DNA of 64,000 bases from Nocardioides sp. cx-173 (GTDB taxonomy: Bacteria > Actinomycetota > Actinomycetes > Propionibacteriales > Nocardioidaceae), in NCBI RefSeq assembly GCF_021117365.1, contig NZ_CP088262.1, forward strand, positions 3,908,501 to 3,972,500, written 5' to 3'. Shown here piece by piece: positions 56,588-63,457 of this stretch (positions are counted from its first letter, which is position 1; each line of letters starts with the position of its first letter). A program made the translations under genes and the position numbers. The notes under the pieces were generated by a model. The model ran no database searches. It saw nothing but the letters and a program-made list of their open reading frames with translations, and was not told where the DNA came from.

Positions 56588-58078
56588 TCAGACCCGGTCG
56601 CCGGTCTTGACCCCACGCTCGCCGGAGTCGCTGAGTCGCGACTCCTCGAGGGCCTGCTGCTCGAGCTCGTGGCGGCGGCTGTCGTCCAGCAGCTCGCGCG
56701 CGGCGTCGTAGGCACCCGGGGCGGAGACCAGGTCGGTGGCGCCGTGGCGGAGCCGGCCGAGCGCCGCGCGGGCGAAGATCTGCTGCTCGGTGGTGGTGCG
56801 TTCCGAGCGGCCCCGGCCCAGGAACGACACGAACCAGTGCAGGACGGCCGTGACGCGGTTCTTGAACCCGGTGATGTAGACGAGGTGCACGGCGAGCCAC
56901 ATGAGCCAGGCCAGGATGCCGGTGAGCCGGAGCTTGCCGACCATCGCGACGGCACGGAAGCGGCTGATGATCGCCATGGAGCCCTTGTCGCGGTACTTGA
57001 ACGGCGGCTGCGCCGGCTTGCCCTTGAGCCGGCCGTCGATCTCCTTGGCGGCGTACTTCGCGCCCTGGATCGCCACCTGGGCGACGCCGGGGAGGTTGTC
57101 GAGCGAGATCATGTCGCCCACGACGAAGACCTCCGGGTGCCCCGGAAGCGTCAGGTCGGGGTTGACCCCGATGCGCCCGGCGCGGTCGAGCGGGGCCCCG
57201 CTCTGCTCGGCGAGGGTCCTGCCGAGGGGGCTGGCCTGGACGCCGGCGGCCCAGATCTTGGTGACGGTGTTGATGCGCTCGACGCGCCCGTCCTTGTACT
57301 TGACCTCCAGCCCGCGCTCGTCGACGTCGGTGACCATGGCTCCGAGCTGCACCTCGACGCCGAGCTTCTCGAGCTCGCGGGAGGTCCAGGCCCCCAGCTT
57401 GGCGCCGAACGGCGGCAGCACCTGCGGCGCCGCGTCCAGGAGTACCACCCGGGCGGTGCGGGTGTTGATGGCGCGGAAGTCGCGCTTGAGCGTGCGGTGG
57501 GCCAGCTCGGCGATCTGACCGGCCATCTCGACGCCCGTAGGGCCCGCGCCGACCACCACGAACGTCAGCAGGTGGTCGACGTTGTCGCCGCGCTTGGCAC
57601 CCAGCTCGGCCATCTCGAACGCGCCGAAGATCCGCCCGCGCAGCTCGAGGGCGTCGTCGATGCTCTTCATGCCGGGGGCGTACTCGGCGAACTGGTCGTT
57701 GCCGAAGTAGGACTGGCCGGCGCCGGCGGCGACGATCAGCGAGTCGTAGGGCAGCGTGATGTCGCGGCCCAGGACCTGCGAGGTGACCTCCTGGCGCTCG
57801 AGGTCGATGGCGGTGACCTCCCCGAGGAGGACCTGGACGTTCTGCTGCCCGCTCAGCACCTCACGCGTCGGGGGCGCGATCTCCCCTTGGGACAGGATTC
57901 CGGTGGCGACCTGGTACAGCAGCGGCTGGAACAGGTGGTGGGAGGTCTTGGCCACCATCGTGATGTCCACGTCGGCCCGGCGCAGCGCCTTGGTGCCGAA
58001 CAGCCCACCGAACCCCGAGCCGACGACCACGACCCGGTGTCGCTGGGGCGTGCTGCCCTGCGTCGTTGTGGTCTCCAT
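56588..58078 (-). CDS. ndh: Type II NADH dehydrogenase (NDH-2)
   Basis: This 496-residue membrane-associated flavoprotein should oxidise NADH and reduce menaquinone without pumping protons. The FAD-binding motif is VVVVGSGFGGLFGTKALRR at the N-terminus and the NADH motif FVVVGAGPTGVEMAGQIAEL near residue 180, with KIWAAGVQASPLG and HPEVFVVGDMISL further on. Near the C-terminus is a membrane-anchoring helix (LTGILAWLMWLAVHLVYITGF). The start at 58078 has GGGG nine bases upstream; 58087 is an alternative. It is a second NADH:quinone enzyme besides the nuo operon. Confidence 0.9.
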   Translation of the reverse strand: METTTTQGSTPQRHRVVVVGSGFGGLFGTKALRRADVDITMVAKTSHHLFQPLLYQVATGILSQGEIAPPTREVLSGQQNVQVLLGEVTAIDLERQEVTSQVLGRDITLPYDSLIVAAGAGQSYFGNDQFAEYAPGMKSIDDALELRGRIFGAFEMAELGAKRGDNVDHLLTFVVVGAGPTGVEMAGQIAELAHRTLKRDFRAINTRTARVVLLDAAPQVLPPFGAKLGAWTSRELEKLGVEVQLGAMVTDVDERGLEVKYKDGRVERINTVTKIWAAGVQASPLGRTLAEQSGAPLDRAGRIGVNPDLTLPGHPEVFVVGDMISLDNLPGVAQVAIQGAKYAAKEIDGRLKGKPAQPPFKYRDKGSMAIISRFRAVAMVGKLRLTGILAWLMWLAVHLVYITGFKNRVTAVLHWFVSFLGRGRSERTTTEQQIFARAALGRLRHGATDLVSAPGAYDAARELLDDSRRHELEQQALEESRLSDSGERGVKTGDRV

Positions 58079-58250
58079 CTGGCCCATCCCCTTCGCTCGC
58101 TTCTCTGCCACCATTGTCCTGCGGTCCGGTCGGTGGTGACGAATCCCGAGGCGATCCGACACCTCCCCCCGACACCTCCAGTGTGCTCGCCCGCCGGCGA
58201 CGGCTCCGCTAGACCACCTGTGCCCGTTAGCGAATTTTTCAACGACACAG

Positions 58251-58276
58251 GTTTGGTGCCGACTTCCCCGGGGTAG
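58251..58276 (+). promoter_or_regulatory. Putative sigma-B/F-type promoter
   Basis: GTTTGG (58251-58256), 14 bases, GGGTAG (58271-58276) matches the GTTT...GGGTA pattern of promoters used by SigB/SigF-type stress sigma factors. It is directed toward the RsbW-like gene whose GTG start is at 58327, about 50 bp downstream of the -10 box. No experimental support. Confidence 0.5.
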
Positions 58277-58326
58277 ACCTGCCCACAATGGCCCGAGCTT
58301 GCCCTGAACCCCGTCGGAGATAACAC

Positions 58327-59268
58327 GTGCCGTTGAACCGGCCTGCCCTGTCCTTGGGCAGTGGACCCCGAGGTGTGCAAGACGCGCGCCGCTGGGTGGT
58401 CGCGACCTGCGTGGACATCGACCGCGCCGACCTGGTCGAGTGCGCCGAGCTGGGCGTGTCCGAGCTCGTCACCAACGCGTTGCTCCATGGCGCCCCCCCG
58501 ATCCAGGTGCGCGTGCGCGGCACCTGGGAGCACCCGCGGGTGGAGGTGCGCGACGGCTCGACCACGCCTCCGCTGCTGCCGTCGGTCACGGAGCCCACCG
58601 ACGAGGACGACCTGCTGCTGACCTTCGGCCGCGGCCTGAGCATCGTGGCGCGCAGCGCGGACGCCTGGGGTGCGGAGATCGAGGAGGACGGCAAGATCGT
58701 CTGGTTCAACCCGGCGCCGGTCTTCTCCGAGGACGACGGGGTCGAGGGCGTCATCACCGGCATCGCCCGCGAGGACCGCTCGCTGTCGGACTCCCCCGAC
58801 ATGATCGAGTTCGAGATCCGCGACGTCCCGCTCAAGGCGTACGTCGCCTTCCACCGGCACTACCGAGAGCTGCGCCGCGAGGTGCGGCTGCTGGCCCTGG
58901 CCCACGAGGCCGACTACCCGCTCGCCAAGAGCCTCTCCGACCTGTTCGGCTCCCTCGAGCAGCCCCTCCACGACGGGATGGGGGCCGGCCAGATCGAGGC
59001 CGCCCTCGAGGCCGGCAGCACCACGACCGACGTCCACGTGATCATGGAGCGCTCCTCGGCCAAGCTGATCGGCCGGTTCATGGAGCTGCTCGACCTGGCC
59101 GACGCGTTCTGCCGCGAGGAGCGGCTGCTCTCCCTGGCCCGCACCGAGGAGCAGCAGCAGTTCCAGGAGTGGTTCCTCGGCGAGTTCGTCCGGCAGGCCA
59201 ACGGCGAGGAGCCGCTGCCGTGGCGCGGGTCGAGCGACCCGTCGGTGCGCCAGACCTCGCTGTCCTGA
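58327..59268 (+). CDS. RsbW-like ATP-binding protein (anti-sigma-type) with extra C-terminal domain
   Basis: This is a 313-residue protein. The first about 130 residues are a GHKL/HATPase_c_2 domain like SpoIIAB/RsbW: ELGVSELVTNALLHGAPP (N-box), VEVRDGSTTPP (G1-like) and TFGRGLSIVARSADAWGAE (G2). Residues about 150-300 are helix-rich (AYVAFHRHYRELRREVRLLALAHEADYPLAKSLSDLF and DVHVIMERSSAKLIGRFMELLDLADAFCREERLL), resembling a four-helix sensor or dimerisation domain, which canonical RsbW (about 160 residues) lacks. It could regulate a stress sigma factor or be a kinase/phosphatase partner. No sigma factor or antagonist gene is adjacent. The start GTG at 58327 lies about 50 bp after a SigB-like promoter. 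Confidence 0.78.
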   Translation: MPLNRPALSLGSGPRGVQDARRWVVATCVDIDRADLVECAELGVSELVTNALLHGAPPIQVRVRGTWEHPRVEVRDGSTTPPLLPSVTEPTDEDDLLLTFGRGLSIVARSADAWGAEIEEDGKIVWFNPAPVFSEDDGVEGVITGIAREDRSLSDSPDMIEFEIRDVPLKAYVAFHRHYRELRREVRLLALAHEADYPLAKSLSDLFGSLEQPLHDGMGAGQIEAALEAGSTTTDVHVIMERSSAKLIGRFMELLDLADAFCREERLLSLARTEEQQQFQEWFLGEFVRQANGEEPLPWRGSSDPSVRQTSLS

Positions 59269-59283
59269 GCCTCCGAGAGGCTC
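59267..59283 (+). terminator. Hairpin terminator after the RsbW-like gene
   Basis: GAGCCTC (59267-59273), CGA, GAGGCTC (59277-59283): a perfect 7-bp stem overlapping the stop codon of the RsbW-like gene and lying before the convergent zincin gene's stop. Confidence 0.55.
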
Positions 59284-59293
59284 GCGGGCCGGG

Positions 59294-59650
59294 TCAGGCG
59301 TAGCCGAGCTCGTGCAGGCGGTCGTCGTCGATCCCGAAGTGGTGGGCGACCTCGTGGACGACGGTGATCCGCACCTCCTCGACCAGCTCGGCCTCGTCGG
59401 CGCACATGTCGAGCAGGGGGCCGCGGAAGACGAAGATCCGGTCGGGCAGCTCCCCACCCGGCATCCACTCGCGCTCGGTGAGGGCGACCCCGTCGTAGAG
59501 CCCCAGCAGGTCGTCGGGCTCGCCCTCGGGCGGCTCGTCCTCGACGAGCACCACGACGTTGCGCACCAGTGAGGCCAGCTCGTCGGGGATGCCGTCCAAG
59601 GCCTGGTCGACGAGCTCGTCGAACCGCTCCGGCTCCATCTCGATCGGCAC
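59294..59650 (-). CDS. Minimal zincin-like metallopeptidase family protein
   Basis: This 118-residue protein starts with GTG at 59650 (VPIEMEPERFDELVDQALDG), matching the MP(V/I)EM start of actinobacterial homologues; a start at the ATG four codons on is possible. Near the C-terminus VRITVVHEVAHHFGIDDDRLHEL gives the zinc motif HEVAHHFGI. The preceding RNVVVLVEDEPP and LPDRIFVFRGPLLDMCADEAE are typical of the small zincin family (PF06262). Protease activity is plausible but not shown for most members. It is followed by a block of tRNA genes. Confidence 0.87.
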   Translation of the reverse strand: MPIEMEPERFDELVDQALDGIPDELASLVRNVVVLVEDEPPEGEPDDLLGLYDGVALTEREWMPGGELPDRIFVFRGPLLDMCADEAELVEEVRITVVHEVAHHFGIDDDRLHELGYA

Positions 59651-59712
59651 GCCGCCATTGTGCCCGAAGCCGTGCGCGAGCCCGGCGAGCGGTGCGGTGC
59701 CCCAGGACGCAC

Positions 59713-59745
59713 AGACGCCCCGGACCGTGATGGTCCGGGGCGTCT
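59713..59745 (-). terminator. Terminator hairpin after tRNA-Asp
   Basis: AGACGCCCCGGACC (59713-59726) and GGTCCGGGGCGTCT (59732-59745) form a 14-bp perfect stem with a 5-base loop, immediately downstream of tRNA-Asp on the minus strand. Confidence 0.8.
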
Positions 59746-59750
59746 CTCTG

Positions 59751-59824
59751 CGACCCCGACGGGACTCGAACCCGCGGCCTCCGCCGTGACAGGGCGGCGC
59801 GCTAACCAACTGCGCTACGGGGCC
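59751..59824 (-). tRNA. tRNA-Asp (GTC)
   Basis: On the minus strand the sequence starts GGCCCCGTAGCGCAGTTGGT and ends in CGGGGTC with discriminator G. The anticodon loop CTGTCAC gives GTC. The D stem, the five-base anticodon stem CCGCC/GGCGG and T arm GCGGGTTCGAGTCCCGT are intact. CCA is not encoded. Confidence 0.95.
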
Positions 59825-59920
59825 AGGTGTGGTGCTTTGGTGCTGCTCGCTGCGGCTCGGCCGAAGCGCTGGAACTCTAACCCATCGACGCGAGCAGGTC
59901 CCAATCCGGGACCCGCGCCG

Positions 59921-59993
59921 CACCCCCAACGGGATTCGAACCCGTGCTACCGCCGTGAAAGGGCGACGTCCTAGGCCGCTAGACGATGGGGGC
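59921..59993 (-). tRNA. tRNA-Glu (TTC)
   Basis: On the minus strand it starts GCCCCCATCGTCTAGCGGCC and ends with TGGGGGT and discriminator G. The anticodon loop CTTTCAC gives TTC. The first acceptor pair is G-T, as is usual for bacterial tRNA-Glu. It precedes tRNA-Asp by about 96 bp in the direction of transcription. Confidence 0.95.
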
Positions 59994-60131
59994 CTTGCTG
60001 CCGGGCCAGCATAGGGCCGCGCACGATCGGCCTCCAAAGTGCCACCCCGGGGTGGCCCGGAGCAGGCCCGGACCGTCTCGTGGTCTCGCTTTCGCCCCCG
60101 CCCGGGGCCTCCTGTAGGGTTTCGGTCGCTT

Positions 60132-60205
60132 GGCCAGGTAGCTCAGTTGGTACGAGCGTCCGCCTGAAAAGTGGAAGGTCGGCGGTTCGACCCCGCCCCT
60201 GGCCA
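60132..60205 (+). tRNA. tRNA-Phe (GAA)
   Basis: The acceptor is GGCCAGG / CCTGGCC with discriminator A. The anticodon stem is TCCGC/GTGGA with loop CTGAAAA, anticodon GAA. The T arm is GGCGG-TTCGACC-CCGCC. It is transcribed in the opposite direction to tRNA-Glu and tRNA-Asp and is followed by a strong hairpin. Confidence 0.95.
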
Positions 60206-60213
60206 CCGGCACC

Positions 60214-60248
60214 CGAACGCCCCCGTCGCACCGCGGCGGGGGCGTTCG
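60214..60248. terminator. Terminator between tRNA-Phe and the thiolase gene
   Basis: CGAACGCCCCCG (60214-60225) and CGGGGGCGTTCG (60237-60248): a perfect 12-bp stem with an 11-base loop, between convergent transcripts. Confidence 0.8.
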
Positions 60249-60252
60249 GCGC

Positions 60253-61404
60253 TCAGAGGCGCTCGAGGATCGTCACGTTGGCCTGGCCGCCGCCCTCGCA
60301 CATCACCTGCAGGCCGTAGCGGCCGCCGGTGCGCTCGAGTTCGTGGAGCAGCGTGGTCATCAGCCGGGTGCCGGTGGCCCCGATCGGATGGCCGAGGGCG
60401 ATGCCGCCGCCGTTGACGTTGGTCTTCGCCAGATCCCCACCGGTCTCCTTCGCCCAGGCGAGCACGACGGAGGCGAAGGCCTCGTTGACCTCGAACAGGT
60501 CGATGTCGTCGATGCTCATCCCGGTGCGCTCCAGGGCCCGTCGGGTCGCCGGGATCGGGCCGGTGAGCATCCAGACCGGGTCGTCGGCGAGCACGCTGAG
60601 GTGGTGGATGCGGGCGCGCGGGGTGAGCCCGTGGTCGGCGAGCGCGCGCTCGGAGGCGACCAGCATGGCGCTGGCGGCGTCGCTGATCTGCGAGGCGACG
60701 GCCGCCGTGATCCGGCCACCCTCGGCGAGCGGCTTCAGGCCGGCCATCCGCTCGCGGGTGGTGTCGCGGCGTGGCCCCTCGTCGGCCTCGAGCCCCGCCA
60801 GCGGCTCGATCTCGCGGGCGAAGCGCCCCTCGTCGGTGGCCCGGATCGCCCGCTGGTGGCTCTCGTAGGCGAAGGCCTCCATGTCGTCGCGGGAGATGTC
60901 CCACCTCTCCGCGATCATCTCGGCGGAGCGGAACTGCGACACCTCCTGGTCACCGTAGCGGGCCTGCCAGCCCGGCGACTCCGCGAACGGCGTCGTGAAC
61001 CCGAGCTCCCGACCGACCACCATGGCCGAGGAGATCGGGATCGCCGACATGTTCTGGACCCCGCCGGCCACGATCAGGTCGGCGGTCCCCGACATCACGC
61101 CCTGGGCCGCGAAGTGGACGGCCTGCTGGCTGGAGCCGCACTGCCGGTCGATGGTCACCCCCGGCACGTGCTCGGGCAGCCCGGCGACCAGCCAGGCGGT
61201 CCGCGCGACGTCGCCGGCCTGGGAGCCGATCGTGTCGCAGCAGCCGAGGATGACGTCGTCGACGGCGCCGGGGTCGACGCCGCTGCGGCGCATGAGCGCG
61301 GCCAGCGCGTGCCCGCCGAGGTCGGCGGAGTGGACGCCCGCGAGCGCGCCGCCCCGGCGGCCGACGGGCGTGCGGACGGCGTCGACGATGTAGGCCTCAG
61401 GCAC
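60253..61404 (-). CDS. fadA6: Acetyl-CoA acetyltransferase / thiolase, FadA6-like
   Basis: This 383-residue thiolase starts with GTG at 61404 (VPEAYIVDAVRTPVGRRGGA), preceded by GGAGG. The nucleophilic Cys89 is in TIDRQCGSSQQAVHF; DLFEVNEAFASVVLAW, IALGHPIGATGTRL and MCEGGGQANVTI complete the active site. Its sequence as I recall it is very close to mycobacterial FadA6 (Rv3556c), which acts in degradation of the last steroid rings. It is the third gene of the minus-strand run fadE30, ipdF, fadA6, and is 27 bp after ipdF. Thiolase function is certain; steroid use is inferred from homology and neighbours. Confidence 0.88.
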   Translation of the reverse strand: MPEAYIVDAVRTPVGRRGGALAGVHSADLGGHALAALMRRSGVDPGAVDDVILGCCDTIGSQAGDVARTAWLVAGLPEHVPGVTIDRQCGSSQQAVHFAAQGVMSGTADLIVAGGVQNMSAIPISSAMVVGRELGFTTPFAESPGWQARYGDQEVSQFRSAEMIAERWDISRDDMEAFAYESHQRAIRATDEGRFAREIEPLAGLEADEGPRRDTTRERMAGLKPLAEGGRITAAVASQISDAASAMLVASERALADHGLTPRARIHHLSVLADDPVWMLTGPIPATRRALERTGMSIDDIDLFEVNEAFASVVLAWAKETGGDLAKTNVNGGGIALGHPIGATGTRLMTTLLHELERTGGRYGLQVMCEGGGQANVTILERL

Positions 61405-61431
61405 GGGGTCCTCCAGGGACGAGGGAGCTGC

Positions 61432-62235
61432 TCACGGGTGCTGGCTGCTGACCGACACGACCTCGCCGGTGAGGTACGACGAGTACCCGCTGGCGAGGAA
61501 GACCATGACGTTGGCGATCTCCCACGGCTCGGCGGCGCGACCGAACGCCTCACGGCCCTGGAGCTCGGCGAGGAGCTCGTCGCTGGTGACCTTGGCGAGG
61601 AACGGGTGCATCGCCAGGCTCGGGGAGACGGCGTTGACCCGGATGCCGTGCTCGGCCAGGTCCATCGCGGCACTGCGGGTCAGGGCCATGACGCCGGCCT
61701 TGGCGGCGGCGTAGTGGGCCTGACCCTCCTGGGCGCGCCAGCCGACGACGGAGGCGTTGTTGACGATCACGCCCTTCGTGCCTCGCTCGACCATGCGTCG
61801 CCCCGCGGCGCGCACACACCGGAAGGTGCCGGTCAGCGTGACGTCCAGGACCAGCGACCACTGCTCGTCGGTCATCTCGAGGAGCGAGGCGGTGCCGCCC
61901 AGGCCGGCGTTGTTGACCATCACCTCGACGCCGCCGAACGGCTCGGCCGCGTCGAGCAGCGCCTGCACGTCGTCCTCCCGGGTCACGTCGCACACGACCG
62001 AGACCACGCGGTCGGTGCCGAACTCCGCACCCAGGGCCGCGCTCGCCTCAGCCAGGCGGCGCTCGTGGGTGTCGCCGATCACGAGCCCCGCGGCGCCCTC
62101 CTCGAGGACCTTGCGGGCGACCGCGGCGCCGATCCCCGCGCCGGCGGCCGCGGTGACGACCACGGTGCGGCCGGCCAGCAGCCCGTGGCCCGGCACGTAG
62201 TCGGGCGCGCTCTGTCCGGGTCGGGCCGAGGTCAT
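61432..62235 (-). CDS. ipdF: Short-chain dehydrogenase, IpdF-like (steroid C/D-ring pathway)
   Basis: This 267-residue SDR has the cofactor motif GRTVVVTAAAGAGIGAAVARK near residue 22 and the catalytic NNASVVGWRAQEGQAHYAAAKAGV (Ser, Tyr, Lys). The C-terminal part (EAFGRAAEPWEIANVMVFLASGYSSYLTGEVVSVSSQHP) closely follows mycobacterial IpdF (Rv3559c). The start at 62235 overlaps the fadE30-like stop (ATGA). In the pathway it oxidises or reduces a hydroxylated indane CoA ester; the exact direction is from family knowledge. No kstR2 or fadD3 gene lies between it and its neighbours, unlike in mycobacteria as I recall. Confidence 0.87.
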   Translation of the reverse strand: MTSARPGQSAPDYVPGHGLLAGRTVVVTAAAGAGIGAAVARKVLEEGAAGLVIGDTHERRLAEASAALGAEFGTDRVVSVVCDVTREDDVQALLDAAEPFGGVEVMVNNAGLGGTASLLEMTDEQWSLVLDVTLTGTFRCVRAAGRRMVERGTKGVIVNNASVVGWRAQEGQAHYAAAKAGVMALTRSAAMDLAEHGIRVNAVSPSLAMHPFLAKVTSDELLAELQGREAFGRAAEPWEIANVMVFLASGYSSYLTGEVVSVSSQHP

Positions 62236-63410
62236 CCGCGAGGCTCCTTCGGTAGGCCGAGCACCCGCTCGGCGATGATGTTGCGCTGGATCTCGTCGGA
62301 GCCGCCGTAGATCGTGTCGGCCCGGCTGAACAGGAACAGCGTCTGCAGGTCCCCCAGACCGTACGGCGCCTCGACGGTGAGTGCCTCCGCGCCGAGGACG
62401 TCCATGGCGAGCTCGCCCAGGTCGCGGTGCCACCGGGCCCAGAGCAGCTTGGAGACCGACGCCTCCGGGCCCTGCGAGCCGGCGTCGTACGCGCTCAGCG
62501 TGCGCAGCGCGTGGGTGCGCATCACCTCGAGCCCGAGGCGGGCGCGCGCGATGCGGTCGGCGATGACCGGGTCGTCGAAGGCGCCGGTGCGCCGGGCCTC
62601 GGCGACCACCCGGTCGAGCTCGCGGCCGAAGCGGACCTGCTGGCCGACCGTGGAGACGCCGCGCTCGTAGCCGAGCGTCGCCATGGCAACACTCCAGCCC
62701 TCGCCCGGCTCCCCCACGACCAGCCCCGCCTCGGTCTCGGCACCGTCGAAGAAGACCTCGTTGAACTCCGAGGTCCCGGTCAGCTGCAGGATCGGGCGCA
62801 CCTCGACCCCGGGCTGGTCCATCGGCACCAGGAGGTAGGAGAGGCCGCCGTGGCGCTGGGAGCCGGCCTCGGTGCGGGCCACGACGAAGCACCAGTCGGC
62901 GACGTGGGCCAGGGAGGTCCAGACCTTCTGCCCGTCCAGCACCCAGCGCTCGCCCTCGAGCCGCGCCCTGGTCCGTACGCCGGCGAGGTCGGAGCCGGCG
63001 CCGGGCTCGGAGTAGCCCTGGCACCACAGCTCGGTCACGTTCACGATGCCGGGCAGGAAGCGGGCGCGCTGCTCGTCGGTGCCGAGCGCGATGAGCGTGG
63101 GACCGAGCAGCTCCTCGCCCAGGTGGTTGACGGTCGCCGGCGCGTCGGCCCGCGCGTACTCCTCGTGGAAGATCACCTGCTGGAAGAGGCTGAGCCCCCG
63201 ACCGCCGTACTGCTCCGGCCAGCCCAGGCAGGTCCACCCCCCGGCCGCGAGGTGCCGGTTCCAGGCGAGCCGCTCCTCGTGGGCCTCGTGCTCGCGCCCC
63301 GACCCGCCCCGCCCCTTGAGCGCGGCGTACTCCCCGACCAGGTTCTCCGCCAGCCAGGTCCGGACCTCCTCGCGGAACGCCTCGTCGGCGGCGGAGTGGG
63401 TCAGGTCCAT
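62232..63410 (-). CDS. fadE30: Acyl-CoA dehydrogenase, FadE30-like
   Basis: This 392-residue flavoenzyme of the acyl-CoA dehydrogenase family should act on steroid-derived CoA esters. The start ATG at 63410 (MDLTHSAADEAFREEVRTWL) matches mycobacterial FadE30; a GTG three codons upstream is possible. Diagnostic stretches are LKGRGGSGREHEAHEERLAW, LTRVWCQGYSEPGAG-like (here TELWCQGYSEPGAGSD), SYLLVPMDQPGVEVRPI, FNEVFFDGAETEAGLVV and YGGSDEIQRNIIAERVLGLP with the C-terminal FAD/substrate region. It is divergent from the next acyl-CoA dehydrogenase gene, with a KstR2-like site between them. Confidence 0.88.
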   Translation of the reverse strand: MDLTHSAADEAFREEVRTWLAENLVGEYAALKGRGGSGREHEAHEERLAWNRHLAAGGWTCLGWPEQYGGRGLSLFQQVIFHEEYARADAPATVNHLGEELLGPTLIALGTDEQRARFLPGIVNVTELWCQGYSEPGAGSDLAGVRTRARLEGERWVLDGQKVWTSLAHVADWCFVVARTEAGSQRHGGLSYLLVPMDQPGVEVRPILQLTGTSEFNEVFFDGAETEAGLVVGEPGEGWSVAMATLGYERGVSTVGQQVRFGRELDRVVAEARRTGAFDDPVIADRIARARLGLEVMRTHALRTLSAYDAGSQGPEASVSKLLWARWHRDLGELAMDVLGAEALTVEAPYGLGDLQTLFLFSRADTIYGGSDEIQRNIIAERVLGLPKEPRG

Positions 63411-63427
63411 GCCTCGCACCGTACCAA

Positions 63428-63441
63428 ACCAAGCACTTGTT
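63428..63441. promoter_or_regulatory. KstR2-type operator between divergent acyl-CoA dehydrogenase genes
   Basis: ACCAAGCACTTGTT fits the KstR2 consensus AnCAAGnACTTGnT at every fixed position. It lies in the 47-bp gap between the starts of the fadE30-like (63410) and fadE31-like (63458) genes. The outer flanks GTACCAAA and TTTGGTAC extend the symmetry. KstR2 is the TetR-family repressor of steroid C/D-ring genes; its gene is not in the window. Confidence 0.75.
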
Positions 63442-63457
63442 TGGTACGGTGCGCAAC

